Source of the DNA: Geothrix sp. SG200
GTDB taxonomy: Bacteria; Acidobacteriota; Holophagae; Holophagales; Holophagaceae
Length of the DNA: 64,000 nt
Direction of reading: 5' to 3'
Assembly (NCBI RefSeq): GCF_022808935.1
Contig: NZ_JAKZFR010000004.1
Coordinates: 1-64,000 of the forward strand
Under the pieces are notes generated by a model that saw only the letters and a program-made list of their open reading frames with translations, was not told where the DNA came from and did no database searches. The position numbers were made by a program, and so were the translations under genes. Below, piece after piece: positions 54,416 through 64,000 of the stretch; the stretch's first letter is position 1, and the number at the start of each line of letters is the position of its first letter.

Positions 54416-55942
54416 TCAGGCCGGTTCAGGGGCGCCGGTTTCGGCGAGGGCGGACGCCGGGCGTTCGAAGCGGGTGAAGAGGGTCTCATTCTGCTCGCGG
54501 GTGAGGCGCCGCACCACCGTGTGGAGCCAGACCAGGCAGACGACGGAGAGAACGGCAAGGAACAGCCACATGGTGGTCCACAGGCCCGTGGCCTTGAGCA
54601 GGTAACCGAAGAGGATGGGCCCCACGAAGCCGCCCAGGCCGCCGATGACGCCCACGATGCCGCCCACCACGCCCACCTCGTCGGGGAAGTAGTCGGGGAT
54701 GTAGCGGTAGACGGCGGCCTTGCCGATGCCCCACACGATGCCCACCACGAAGACCAGGAAGGTGAAGATCCAGACGTTGGCCTGGAAGAACACATGGGTG
54801 GTGCCCGAGGCCAGCAGCTGCTTCTTCTTCACGCGGTCGCCCACCTTCACCACGGGCGTCTGCCAGAAGCGGCTCTGGGGCAGCACGAGCATCCCCCCGT
54901 CCTGGGCGTCCGGCGCCGCTTCCTTGGTGCGGAAGGCATAGGGCGTGTCCCCCACCAGGATGCGGCCGGGGGCCACCTCCGTGACCACGCCGCCCACCTG
55001 GGCCAGCACGGAGGGCCCGGGGCTTTCGATGGACATGCGGGGCACCATGAGGGCCGCGCAGGCCACGATGCTCAGGCCGAATGTCCAGTACATGACGGCG
55101 CGGGCGCCGAAGCGATCGGACATCCAGCCCCCCGCCGCGCGGATGAGGCCGGAAGGCAGGCTGAAGAGGGAGGCCAGGAGGCCCGCCATGGCCAGGCTCA
55201 TGCCGTAGACGCCCACGTAGTAGGGGATCAGCCACTGGGCCAGGGCCACGAAGCAGCCGAAGACCAGGAAGTAGTAGAGGCCGAAGCGCCACACGCGCAG
55301 GTGGCGTAGGGGCGCGAGCATCTGGACGAAGGTCTTGCCCTTCGCGCCCTCCGCCTTCTTCTCGTGGGTGAGCAGGAAGAAGGCCGCGGCCATGATCAGC
55401 AAGGCGATCGCATAGAGCTTCGGCAGCATGCGCCAGGCTTCCAGGTTCGCTCCGCCCGCCGTGAGTTTCTTCAGCAGGAAAGGGGCGCCCATGCTGGTGA
55501 GGGCCGAGCCCGCGTTGCCCGCGCCGAAGATGCCCAGGGCCGTGCCCTGGCGTTCCTTGCTGAACCAGACACTGGAATAGGCGATGCCCACGGCGAAGGC
55601 CGCCCCCGACAGGCCGAAGCCGAGCGATGCCAGGAGGAATCCCTGGTAGCTCTGGACGCTGCCCAGCAACCAGGTGGGCAGGGCGGCCAGCAGGAGGAGG
55701 ATGGCGTAGACCTTCCGCCCGCCGAAGCGGTCCGTGAGCAGGCCCACGGGCAGGCGCATCACCGAGCCCGTGAGCACGGGGATGCCGATGAGCCACCCGA
55801 TCTGGGCCGTGTCCCAGCGGAAGAGGCCATTCTCCACCAGGAAGGTGACGAGGACGCCGTTCAGCGTCCACACGGCGAAGCAGAGGGTGAAGGCCAGGGT
55901 GCTCATGGCCAGGGCGGTGGCGGCTCGGGATCGTTCCGACAT
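54416..55942 (-). CDS. narK1: NarK-type transporter with inserted soluble domain (NarK1)
   Basis: This 508-residue MFS transporter is first of the narK pair. Helices 1-8 or so and the last four show NarK layout. Between them, residues about 297-380 form a hydrophilic insert with VTEVAPGRILVGDTPYAF and VVKVGDRVKKKQLLASG, a pattern like a small barrel-sandwich domain. Its role is unknown. ATG 55942 is used; a GGAG is 9 nt upstream. Paired transporters NarK1/NarK2 often combine proton symport and nitrate/nitrite antiport. Confidence 0.88.
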   Translation of the reverse strand: MSERSRAATALAMSTLAFTLCFAVWTLNGVLVTFLVENGLFRWDTAQIGWLIGIPVLTGSVMRLPVGLLTDRFGGRKVYAILLLLAALPTWLLGSVQSYQGFLLASLGFGLSGAAFAVGIAYSSVWFSKERQGTALGIFGAGNAGSALTSMGAPFLLKKLTAGGANLEAWRMLPKLYAIALLIMAAAFFLLTHEKKAEGAKGKTFVQMLAPLRHLRVWRFGLYYFLVFGCFVALAQWLIPYYVGVYGMSLAMAGLLASLFSLPSGLIRAAGGWMSDRFGARAVMYWTFGLSIVACAALMVPRMSIESPGPSVLAQVGGVVTEVAPGRILVGDTPYAFRTKEAAPDAQDGGMLVLPQSRFWQTPVVKVGDRVKKKQLLASGTTHVFFQANVWIFTFLVFVVGIVWGIGKAAVYRYIPDYFPDEVGVVGGIVGVIGGLGGFVGPILFGYLLKATGLWTTMWLFLAVLSVVCLVWLHTVVRRLTREQNETLFTRFERPASALAETGAPEPA

Positions 55943-56012
55943 GGACGGCTCCGGGTTTGGAGGAAAAGCGGATTTAAATATCCTAAAATAATTCATGAAC
56001 TCGATTTGAGAT

Positions 56013-56028
56013 CGTGATGGGGATCACG
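56013..56028 (-). promoter_or_regulatory. CRP/FNR-type palindrome upstream of narK pair
   Basis: GTGA-TGGGGA-TCAC (56014-56027) is about 72 nt before the narK1 ATG. On the minus strand a TATTTT element (55985-55990) falls at the distance expected for the -10 if the site is centred near -41.5. The spacer shares GGA with the site at 50914-50927. Confidence 0.65.
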
Positions 56029-56041
56029 CGCTCTCGAATAT

Positions 56042-56527
56042 CTATACGGGGGCGGCCACCGCGAGATCCGGGTCCTCGGGCGGCCTGGGGGCGGACCGGG
56101 CCGCCTGGAGATCACGCAGCGAGGTCTGGGCCAGGACCCGGGTGAGGAGGGTCTGGAGGACGTCCCAGGCGGGTCGGATGGGGCAATGGCAGTCCTCGCC
56201 CACCGCGGCGCGGCCCAGCAGGCAGTCCTCGAAGGGCTCCGGCCCCTCCATGGCCAGCACCACCTCCCGCAGGGTGATGTGCTCCGGGGCGCGGGTCAGG
56301 CGGAAGCCCCCCGTGGGACCCCGGAGGGACTCCAGGAGGCCCGCGTGGCAGAGGGTCTGGAGGATCTTGGCCAGGAAGGGGCCGGGCAGGTCCAGCTCCG
56401 TAGCCAGGTTCCGGGCCAGCCGGTAGGTGCCGTCCCCGGGCATCCGCACGAGGGCCTGCAGGGCGTAGCGCGTGGGGGCATGGAAGAGGCTGCGCGGGTG
56501 GGGACAGCCGGGCTGGGGATGGTTCAT
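56042..56527 (-). CDS. Rrf2-family transcriptional regulator
   Basis: The 161-residue protein has the Rrf2 winged-helix start (FHAPTRYALQALVRM, ATELDLPGPFLAKILQTL, LRGPTGGFRL) and, in the loop where IscR/NsrR bind a cluster, cysteines C102, C113 and C115 (DCLLGRAAVGEDCHCP). Such regulators sense nitric oxide or iron-sulfur status. Placed between narK1 and narC in the nitrate island, it may control the nar genes. ATG 56527 is taken; GGAA is upstream. Confidence 0.9.
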   Translation of the reverse strand: MNHPQPGCPHPRSLFHAPTRYALQALVRMPGDGTYRLARNLATELDLPGPFLAKILQTLCHAGLLESLRGPTGGFRLTRAPEHITLREVVLAMEGPEPFEDCLLGRAAVGEDCHCPIRPAWDVLQTLLTRVLAQTSLRDLQAARSAPRPPEDPDLAVAAPV

Positions 56528-56868
56528 GGACCTTCCGGAAGTGAAATAAAAAGAATTTGTAGTCTGAATATAGACCACTCATAAACCGGCGCCATGCCTG
56601 AATTTTGCGAATTGGCAATCACGCAGGCGGGGAGCGCCCTCGCCTCGGGATCTCGAGTAAGACGGAGTCTCAAGATTGCGACAAATGTCGATATTCATAT
56701 TTAATTGCTAATAATAATTATTTTGTTTAAATTTCTGATTTCCACAACTTCTGAGTGAACCCCCCTTGCGCGGTCAGGGGAGGTGGAGCCATACTTGGCC
56801 GAATTTCAGAACAATCATTCCTAAAACTGCCGCGCCCCTCGCGCCGGCTGCTCCCTCGAGGAGGTGTT
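56528..56868. promoter_or_regulatory. AT-rich promoter region of the nar operon
   Basis: This 341-bp divergent spacer holds no gene. It has an AT-rich core (about 56680-56745), unlike the rest of the window, and a 12-bp perfect palindrome CGACAAATGTCG at 56679-56690 that may be an operator for the adjacent Rrf2 protein. No convincing GTGA-N6-TCAC site was seen here. Confidence 0.5.
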
Positions 56869-57690
56869 GTGTTCCCCAGGATCACGCCAAGGCAGGTGCT
56901 CGCCTGGATCCTCCTCGCCGTCCTGGCTCCGACCTTGGCCCCGGCCCTGGCCGCCCAGGACGCGGAGGCCCAGTTCCGCAAGAGCTGCATGAGCTGCCAC
57001 ACCATCGGAGCGGGCCGGAAGGTGGGTCCCGACCTCAAGGGCCTGGGCCAGCGCCGGCCCCACGAGTGGGCGGCCAAGTTCATCCAGATGCCCTCCGCCC
57101 AGCTGGACGGCGGGGATCCCACGGCTGCGGCCCTCCTCCGGGAGTTCAACGGCACGCGCATGCCGGACCTGGGGGTGACCGCCGCCGAGGCCCTGGCCCT
57201 CCTCAAGCTCATCGACGACTACACGGCCGCCGGAAGGACTCTCGGCAGCGCGGCCATCGCCCGGGCCGCCACGCCCGCCGACATCCGGAATGGCCAGCAG
57301 CTCTTCATGGGCTTCACGCGGTTCGCCTCGGGCGCGCCCGCCTGCATGTCCTGCCACAACGCCCAGGGGCTGGGCGGCTTCGGGGGTGGGCGCCTGGGGC
57401 CTGACCTCACCGGGGCGTCCGGGAGGCTGGGCGTGGGTCTCGTGCCCGCCATCGAGAACCCGGCCTTCCCCACCATGCAGGGCGTGTTCCAGAAGACGCC
57501 GCTCACAGCGGATGAGGCCTTCCAGGTGGGCAGCTTCATCAAGAGCCTCGCGGCCCAGCCTCCGGCCCGCACGGACATGGCCTTCCCCGTCCTGGGCATC
57601 GTGGGCCTCGTCTCCGGGATGCTGCTGGCCGGCCGCCTGGGCCGCCGGCGCTTCCGCGGCCTGCGCCGCAACCTCAAGCCACGCGCCTGA
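56869..57690 (+). CDS. narC: membrane-anchored diheme cytochrome c (NarC-like)
   Basis: The 273-residue protein has a signal segment (about 10-29), two heme sites (C40-M-S-C43-H44 and C159-x2-C162-H163) and a C-terminal membrane helix (PVLGIVGLVSGMLLAGRLG) with a positive tail. A diheme cytochrome at the head of narGHJI resembles NarC of Thermus, which links the reductase to the electron chain. GTG 56869 was chosen after GAGGAGG; an ATG at 56755 would give an odd N-terminus. Confidence 0.88.
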   Translation: MFPRITPRQVLAWILLAVLAPTLAPALAAQDAEAQFRKSCMSCHTIGAGRKVGPDLKGLGQRRPHEWAAKFIQMPSAQLDGGDPTAAALLREFNGTRMPDLGVTAAEALALLKLIDDYTAAGRTLGSAAIARAATPADIRNGQQLFMGFTRFASGAPACMSCHNAQGLGGFGGGRLGPDLTGASGRLGVGLVPAIENPAFPTMQGVFQKTPLTADEAFQVGSFIKSLAAQPPARTDMAFPVLGIVGLVSGMLLAGRLGRRRFRGLRRNLKPRA

Positions 57691-57708
57691 TCCGGAAGGA
57701 ACCGAGAC

Positions 57709-60700
57709 ATGACCGAGCGCAAGCAGAGCCACTGGATCACCGACATCGTCGATCCCGAAACCCGCTCCTGGGAGGAGTTCTATCGGAACCGCTGGGCCCA
57801 CGACAAGGTCGTGCGCAGCACCCACGGCGTGAACTGCACGGGGAGCTGTGGCTGGAACATCTACGTGAAGGAGGGGATCGTCACCTGGGAGATGCAGGTG
57901 GTGGACTACCCCCTGCTGGACGAGAAGGTGCCGCCCTACGAGCCCCGTGGCTGCCAGCGCGGCATCAGCTTCAGCTGGTACCTCTACAGCCCCCTGCGGG
58001 TGAAGTTCCCCTACATGAGGGGCGCCCTCATGGACCTCTGGGAGGAGGCCAAGGGCAGGCACCAGGATCCCGTGGCCGCCTGGGCCAGCATCCAGGCCGA
58101 CCCCGAGAAGCGCTCGCGGTACCAGCGCGCCCGGGGCAAGGGCGGCTTCCGCCGGGCCTCCTGGGACCAGGTGGGTGAGCTCATCGCCGCCGCCAACATC
58201 CACACCATCAAGACCCACGGGCCCGATCGCATCGCGGGCTTCAGCCCCATCCCCGCCATGTCCATGCTGAGCTACGCCGCGGGCTCGCGCTTCCTCCAGC
58301 TCATGGGCGGCACCAACCTCAGCTTCTACGACTGGTACTGCGACCTGCCGCCCAGCAGCCCCGAGATGTGGGGCGAGCAGACGGACGTGCAGGAGAGCGC
58401 CGACTGGTACAACGCCAAGTTCCTGGCGGTCATGGGCTCGAACCTGAACATGACCCGCACGCCGGACTGCCACTTCGCCGCCGAGAGCCGCCACAACGGC
58501 ACGAAGATGGTGGTGTTCAGCCCCGACTTCAACCAGGTGGCCAAGTACGCAGACGAGTGGATGCCCGTCCACCAGGGCCAGGACGGCGCCTTCTGGATGG
58601 CGGTGAACCACGTGATCCTCACGGAGTTCCACCACCAGAAGCAGGTGCCCTTCTTCCTGGACTACCAGAAGACCTACACGGACGGGCCCTTCCTGGTGGA
58701 GCTGGTGGAGGCCGAAGGCGGGCTCCGTCCCGGCCAGCTCCTGCGGGCCGGGCGCCTCGCGAAGTACGCGGACGAGGAGCACGGCGAGTGGAAGTTCCTC
58801 ATGTGGGACGAGGCCAGCGGCGTCCCCAAGATGCCCAAGGGCGCCGTGGGCCATCGCTGGGGCACCAAGCAGGGCCAGTGGAATCTCCTGCTCCAGGACG
58901 GCAAGGACGACAGCCCCATCGCACCATCTTTGACCTTCCTGGGCGGCGAAGCCGCACAGGTCCAGTTCGACGACTTCGCGGGCGGGAGCACCTGCCTGCG
59001 CGGCGTGCCCGTGCGGCGCGTAAAGCTGGCGGACGGCACGGATGCCACGGTCACCACGGTCTACGACCTGCTCATGGCCCAGTTCGGCGTGGCGCGTGGC
59101 CTGGGGGGCGCCTATCCCACGGACTACGACGATGCGAACGGCGTCTACACGCCCGCCTGGCAGGAGCGCATCACAGGCCTCTCGCGGCAGAACGTCCTGC
59201 GCTTCGCCCGGGAGTGGGCCCGCACGGCGGAGCTGACCCGGGGCAAGTGCACGGTCATCATCGGCGCGGGCATCAACCACTGGTACCACAACAACCTCAT
59301 CTACCGCGCCGCCCAGCATGCGCTGGTCTTCTGCGGCTGCATCGGCACCAACGGCGGCGGCCTCGCCCACTATGTCGGCCAGGAGAAGCTGGCGCCCGTG
59401 GCCTCCTGGTCCGCCATCGCCATGGCCCGGGACTGGGTGCCCGTGAACCGCCTCCAGAACGGCCCGAGCTGGCACTACGTCAACTCGGACCAGTGGCGCT
59501 ACGAGCGCGAGTTCAAGGCCTACAACACCGTGCCCGACGGCAGCTCATTGGTGGAAGGCCACTGCATGAACATGCAGACTCGCGCCGTGCGCAGCGGCTG
59601 GCTGCCCTTCTATCCCCAGTACAACGAAAGTCCGGTGGCCGTGGTGGCCGAGGCCCGCAAGGCCGGGGCCAAGGACGAGGCCGCCATCATCGCCAGCACC
59701 GTGGACCGGCTGAAGAAGAAGGACCTCCGCTTCTCTGTGGAGGACCCTGATGCCCAGGAGAACTGGCCCCGGGTCTGGTTCATCTGGCGCGGCAACGCCA
59801 TCGGTACCAGCGCCAAGGGCCACGAGTTCTTCCTCAAGCACTACCTCGGCACCCACAGCAACACCATCGCCGAGGAGGTGGCCGAGGGCACGCTGAAGGA
59901 CGTGACCTGGCGGCCCACCGTGACCGGGAAGATGGACCTGGTGGTGGACATCAACTTCCGCATGGACACCTCGGCTCTCTACAGCGACATCGTGCTGCCC
60001 ACGGCCACCTGGTACGAGAAGACCGACCTCAACTCCACGGACATGCACAGCTTCATCAATCCGCTGTCCGCGGCAGTCCCGCCCTGCTGGGAGTCCCGGA
60101 GCGACTGGGACATCTTCAAGGACATGGCCAAGCGGGTGAGCGAGCTGGCCGCCAAGCACCTGCCCGAGCCCATCGAAGACCTCGTCTCCTCGCCCCTAAC
60201 CCACGACAGCCCAGCCGAGATCGCCCAGCCCCACATCCGCGACTGGATGGCGGGCGAGTGCGAGGCCATTCCCGGCAAGACCATGCCGGGTCTCAAGGTG
60301 GTGACGCGGGACTACAAAGCCATCTACGAGAAGTTCATCGCCCTGGGCCCCCTGGTGCGCGAGCAGGGCCTGGGCGCCCACGGCGTCAAGTATCCCATCG
60401 AAGACGTCTACGACCGCATGCTGGAGACCCACCCCACCGTGGAGGTCGGCGGCCAGAAACGGCCCAGCCTGGCGGAGGACGTCCACGCCGCCAACGCGCT
60501 GTTGCACCTGGCGCCAGAGACCAACGGCGAGCTGGCCTACCGAGCCTACCAATACATGGAAGGGCGCACGGGCCTGCCCCTGAAGGATCTGGCCGAGCCC
60601 TACCGGGGTGTGCGGCGCAGCTTCAAGGACCTGCTGTCCCAGCCCCGCCGCGTCATCAACAGCCCCTGCTGGTCCGGGCTGGTGGACGACAAGCGACCCT

Positions 60701-61335
60701 ACTCCGCCTTCACCTACAACGTGGAGCGCATGGTGCCGTGGCGCACGCTCACGGGCCGCCAGCACTGCTACCTGGACCACGAGGGCTACCTGGCCTTCGG
60801 CGAGCACCTGCCCACCTACAAGCCCACGCCGCCGGCCCAGGTGCTCGGCGACCTGCGCTGCTCCAAGCGCGAGGGGAACACCCTGGCGCTGAACTTCCTC
60901 ACGCCCCACGGGAAGTGGCACATCCACTCCACCTACGGCGACACCGAGCGCATGACCACCCTGTCGCGGGGCCAGGATCCCCTCTGGCTCAGCGAGGAGG
61001 ATGCGGCCTCCATCGGCCTCAAGGACAACGACTGGGTGGAGATCCACAACGACAACGGCGTGGTGGTGGTGCGCTGCTGCGTCAGCGCACGCATCCCGCG
61101 CGGCGCCTGCATCCAGTACCACGCCACGGAGCGCACCTACAGCGTGCCCAAGTCGCCCCTGCGCGGCATGAAGCGGGCGGGCATGAACAACAGCCTCACC
61201 CGCGCCCGTCTGAAGCCGAACCTCATGGTGGGCGGCTACGGGCAGTTCACCTACCACTTCAACTACTGGGGACCCACCGGCGTGAACCGCGAAACGGTGG
61301 TCTACGTCCGCAAGCTCGGCCAGCTGGTCTGGTAG
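57709..61335 (+). CDS. narG: respiratory nitrate reductase alpha subunit
   Basis: The 1208-residue molybdoenzyme reduces nitrate to nitrite. The FS0 cluster ligands are H39, C43, C47 and C82, with the same spacing as E. coli NarG; the Mo ligand region is [20 protein letters not shown] with D212. No Tat signal is present, which agrees with a cytoplasm-facing subunit. GGAAGGA precedes the ATG. It lies 18 nt after narC and 11 nt before narH. Confidence 0.97.
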   Translation: MTERKQSHWITDIVDPETRSWEEFYRNRWAHDKVVRSTHGVNCTGSCGWNIYVKEGIVTWEMQVVDYPLLDEKVPPYEPRGCQRGISFSWYLYSPLRVKFPYMRGALMDLWEEAKGRHQDPVAAWASIQADPEKRSRYQRARGKGGFRRASWDQVGELIAAANIHTIKTHGPDRIAGFSPIPAMSMLSYAAGSRFLQLMGGTNLSFYDWYCDLPPSSPEMWGEQTDVQESADWYNAKFLAVMGSNLNMTRTPDCHFAAESRHNGTKMVVFSPDFNQVAKYADEWMPVHQGQDGAFWMAVNHVILTEFHHQKQVPFFLDYQKTYTDGPFLVELVEAEGGLRPGQLLRAGRLAKYADEEHGEWKFLMWDEASGVPKMPKGAVGHRWGTKQGQWNLLLQDGKDDSPIAPSLTFLGGEAAQVQFDDFAGGSTCLRGVPVRRVKLADGTDATVTTVYDLLMAQFGVARGLGGAYPTDYDDANGVYTPAWQERITGLSRQNVLRFAREWARTAELTRGKCTVIIGAGINHWYHNNLIYRAAQHALVFCGCIGTNGGGLAHYVGQEKLAPVASWSAIAMARDWVPVNRLQNGPSWHYVNSDQWRYEREFKAYNTVPDGSSLVEGHCMNMQTRAVRSGWLPFYPQYNESPVAVVAEARKAGAKDEAAIIASTVDRLKKKDLRFSVEDPDAQENWPRVWFIWRGNAIGTSAKGHEFFLKHYLGTHSNTIAEEVAEGTLKDVTWRPTVTGKMDLVVDINFRMDTSALYSDIVLPTATWYEKTDLNSTDMHSFINPLSAAVPPCWESRSDWDIFKDMAKRVSELAAKHLPEPIEDLVSSPLTHDSPAEIAQPHIRDWMAGECEAIPGKTMPGLKVVTRDYKAIYEKFIALGPLVREQGLGAHGVKYPIEDVYDRMLETHPTVEVGGQKRPSLAEDVHAANALLHLAPETNGELAYRAYQYMEGRTGLPLKDLAEPYRGVRRSFKDLLSQPRRVINSPCWSGLVDDKRPYSAFTYNVERMVPWRTLTGRQHCYLDHEGYLAFGEHLPTYKPTPPAQVLGDLRCSKREGNTLALNFLTPHGKWHIHSTYGDTERMTTLSRGQDPLWLSEEDAASIGLKDNDWVEIHNDNGVVVVRCCVSARIPRGACIQYHATERTYSVPKSPLRGMKRAGMNNSLTRARLKPNLMVGGYGQFTYHFNYWGPTGVNRETVVYVRKLGQLVW

Positions 61336-61346
61336 GAGGACCCGAC

Positions 61347-62843
<1,497 letters not shown>

Positions 62844-62845
62844 TC

Positions 62846-63472
62846 ATGCGCATTCCGACGCACCTCATCCCCGGCATCGCCGCCCTGCTGCGCTATCCCG
62901 ACGAACGCACCCAGGCCCTCGCGGCCTCCCTGGCGGACGCGGCCATGGCCACGGGCCATCCCTGCCAGGAACACCTGGAGGCTTTCGCCCTCACGGCCCG
63001 CGGCCTGGACCTGCGCGAGCTCCAGGAGCTCTACACCCGCGCCTTCGACCTCACCCCCGAGGGCACGCTGGACATCGGCTGGCACCTCTTCGGCGAGACC
63101 TACCAGCGTGGCCAGTTCATGGCCATGATGCGGCACCACCTGCAGCTCCACGGCCTCGAGGAGGGGGGGAACCTGCCGGACCACCTTCCGAACCTGCTGG
63201 ACCTGGGCATGCGGCTGGAGCGCCAGGACGCCATGGACCTGGTGGACGACTGCCTCCTACCGGCCCTGGAGAAGGTGATCCCGGCCCTCCGGGAGAGCCC
63301 CTACCACCACGTGCTCCAGGCCCTCTTCCTCATCTTCACCGTCGATCGAATGCCATCCGAGGGGGACCGCCCGGGCCGTGCGGCCCTCTGCGTCCCCCCC
63401 AGCTCCCCCCACGCCCGGCCCGGGCAAAGCCCGGACCAGTCGTCACCTGCGGAGGCGGCCTGTGCTGACTAA
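62846..63472 (+). CDS. narJ: nitrate reductase assembly chaperone
   Basis: The 208-residue protein resembles NarJ, which inserts the Mo-cofactor into NarG and is not part of the final enzyme. The core (IAALLRYPDERTQALAASLA, LDIGWHLFGETYQRGQFM) is conserved; the last 40 residues are Pro/Ser-rich and probably disordered. It starts 2 nt after narH and overlaps narI by 11 nt. Confidence 0.93.
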   Translation: MRIPTHLIPGIAALLRYPDERTQALAASLADAAMATGHPCQEHLEAFALTARGLDLRELQELYTRAFDLTPEGTLDIGWHLFGETYQRGQFMAMMRHHLQLHGLEEGGNLPDHLPNLLDLGMRLERQDAMDLVDDCLLPALEKVIPALRESPYHHVLQALFLIFTVDRMPSEGDRPGRAALCVPPSSPHARPGQSPDQSSPAEAACAD

Positions 63473-64000
63473 CTTCCTCTTCGTGGGCTTCCCCTACGTG
63501 GCCCTGGTGCTGGCCATCGTGGTCAGCATCCTGCGCTTCACCTGGCGGCCCTTCAGCTACTCCAGCCTCTCCAGCCAGTTCCTGGAGTCCGAATCGCTCT
63601 TCTGGGGCTCGGGTCTCTGGCACTGGGGCATCCTCTGGGTGCTGTCCGGGCACCTCTTCGCCTTCTTCCTGCCCGAGGCCATCCTGGCCTGGAATGCCCG
63701 TCCCCTGCGGCTCTACCTGCTGGAGATCACCGGGCTCTCCATGGCCCTCCTGGCCCTGGTGGGCGTGGTGGCCCTCCTCGTCCGCCGCTTCACGGACCGG
63801 CGCGTGAAGGTGGTGACGAGTCCCCTTGACCTCGTGCTGCTCGTGGTGCTGCTCTACCAGGTGGCCAGCGGCATCGACGTGGCCATCCGCTACCGCTGGG
63901 GCAGCGCCTGGTTCTCCACCAACGCGGCGCCCTACCTCTGGAGCCTGATCAAGCTCGCGCCCCGTCCCGAGCTCATCGCGCCCCTGCCCTGGATGGTGAA
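63462..64000 (+). CDS. narI: nitrate reductase gamma subunit (cut by window end)
   Basis: GTG 63462 (GGAGG 6 nt upstream) starts a membrane protein with about five hydrophobic helices; about 180 residues are visible. H54 and H64 (WHWGILWVLSGHLF) have the 10-residue spacing of two heme b ligands in E. coli NarI (H56, H66). It oxidises quinol and passes electrons to NarH. The C-terminus, with the other two heme histidines, lies beyond the window. Confidence 0.93.
   Translation, partial: MLTNFLFVGFPYVALVLAIVVSILRFTWRPFSYSSLSSQFLESESLFWGSGLWHWGILWVLSGHLFAFFLPEAILAWNARPLRLYLLEITGLSMALLALVGVVALLVRRFTDRRVKVVTSPLDLVLLVVLLYQVASGIDVAIRYRWGSAWFSTNAAPYLWSLIKLAPRPELIAPLPWMV

Noticed and set aside
56821-59475. 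884-codon minus-strand frame opposite narC-narG
   Set aside because: Antisense shadow; narC heme motifs and narG cluster ligands are intact on the other strand.

Overview
The window is a 64 kb piece of a high-GC bacterial chromosome, densely coding on both strands, with strong third-codon GC bias that creates many long shadow reading frames. The gene set (trimeric [FeFe]-hydrogenase with its own maturases, NarGHJI nitrate respiration with a diheme NarC, split BCCP/carboxyltransferase, an Asn34-type EF-P, and short 'CTCTGCGTTCTCTGCGG' intergenic words) suggests an anaerobic or facultative acidobacterium, most like the Holophagae/Geothrix group. This placement is from memory of such genomes, not from a database search. 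No insertion sequence, prophage or CRISPR array was seen.

Layout. 1-2.7 kb: end of a YceI-like gene, then a detached nuoE-nuoF pair closed by a strong terminator. 2.7-6.7 kb: cytidylate-kinase-like protein, secreted phosphoesterase, and a small lower-GC patch with two lipoproteins. 6.8-13.6 kb: ornithine carbamoyltransferase, biotin carrier plus carboxyltransferase, CBS protein, Tat-exported epimerase-like protein, a nucleotide-exchanger-like transporter. 13.6-18.6 kb: threonine operon thrA(fused)-thrB-thrC with overlapping genes, preceded by what looks like a Thr/Ile attenuation leader. 18.6-21.6 kb: cytochrome c, GDPD, MFS transporter. 21.6-30 kb: one minus-strand block hydG-hydF-hydE-hydB-hydA-hydC encoding a trimeric [FeFe]-hydrogenase and the three H-cluster maturases. 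31-35.4 kb: a histidine kinase, an ECF sigma factor and a double-zinc-finger ChrR-like anti-sigma factor joined by 4-nt overlaps, with a second kinase divergent from them. 35.5-46.4 kb: DegT aminotransferase, HAD nucleotidase, FAD oxidase, the translation/nucleotide genes rplM-rpsI, rpsB-tsf-pyrH, a PseG-like protein, two tandem membrane-anchored paralogues and a gamma-carbonic anhydrase. 46.4-50.8 kb: structured intergenic repeat, yeiH/lysR divergent pair, aminotransferase, tRNA-Val(CAC), efp. 51-64 kb: a nitrate respiration island: CRP/FNR-type regulator, moeA, two narK transporters, Rrf2 regulator, narC-narG-narH-narJ-narI (narI runs off the end).

How the parts fit. The hydrogenase trimer could couple NAD(P)H and ferredoxin oxidation to H2 formation, or the reverse. 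The nitrate island supplies import (NarK1/NarK2), a Mo-cofactor step (MoeA), a membrane cytochrome (NarC) and the quinol-nitrate oxidoreductase (NarGHI with chaperone NarJ). A GTGA-N6-TCAC palindrome occurs both before the CRP/FNR gene and before the narK pair, at nearly the same distance from a possible -10 element, which points to one regulator controlling itself and nitrate uptake. The most informative regulatory find is the thr leader: a short ORF starting Met-Thr-Ile-Thr, an intrinsic terminator, and a mutually exclusive antiterminator helix overlapping the end of the ORF.
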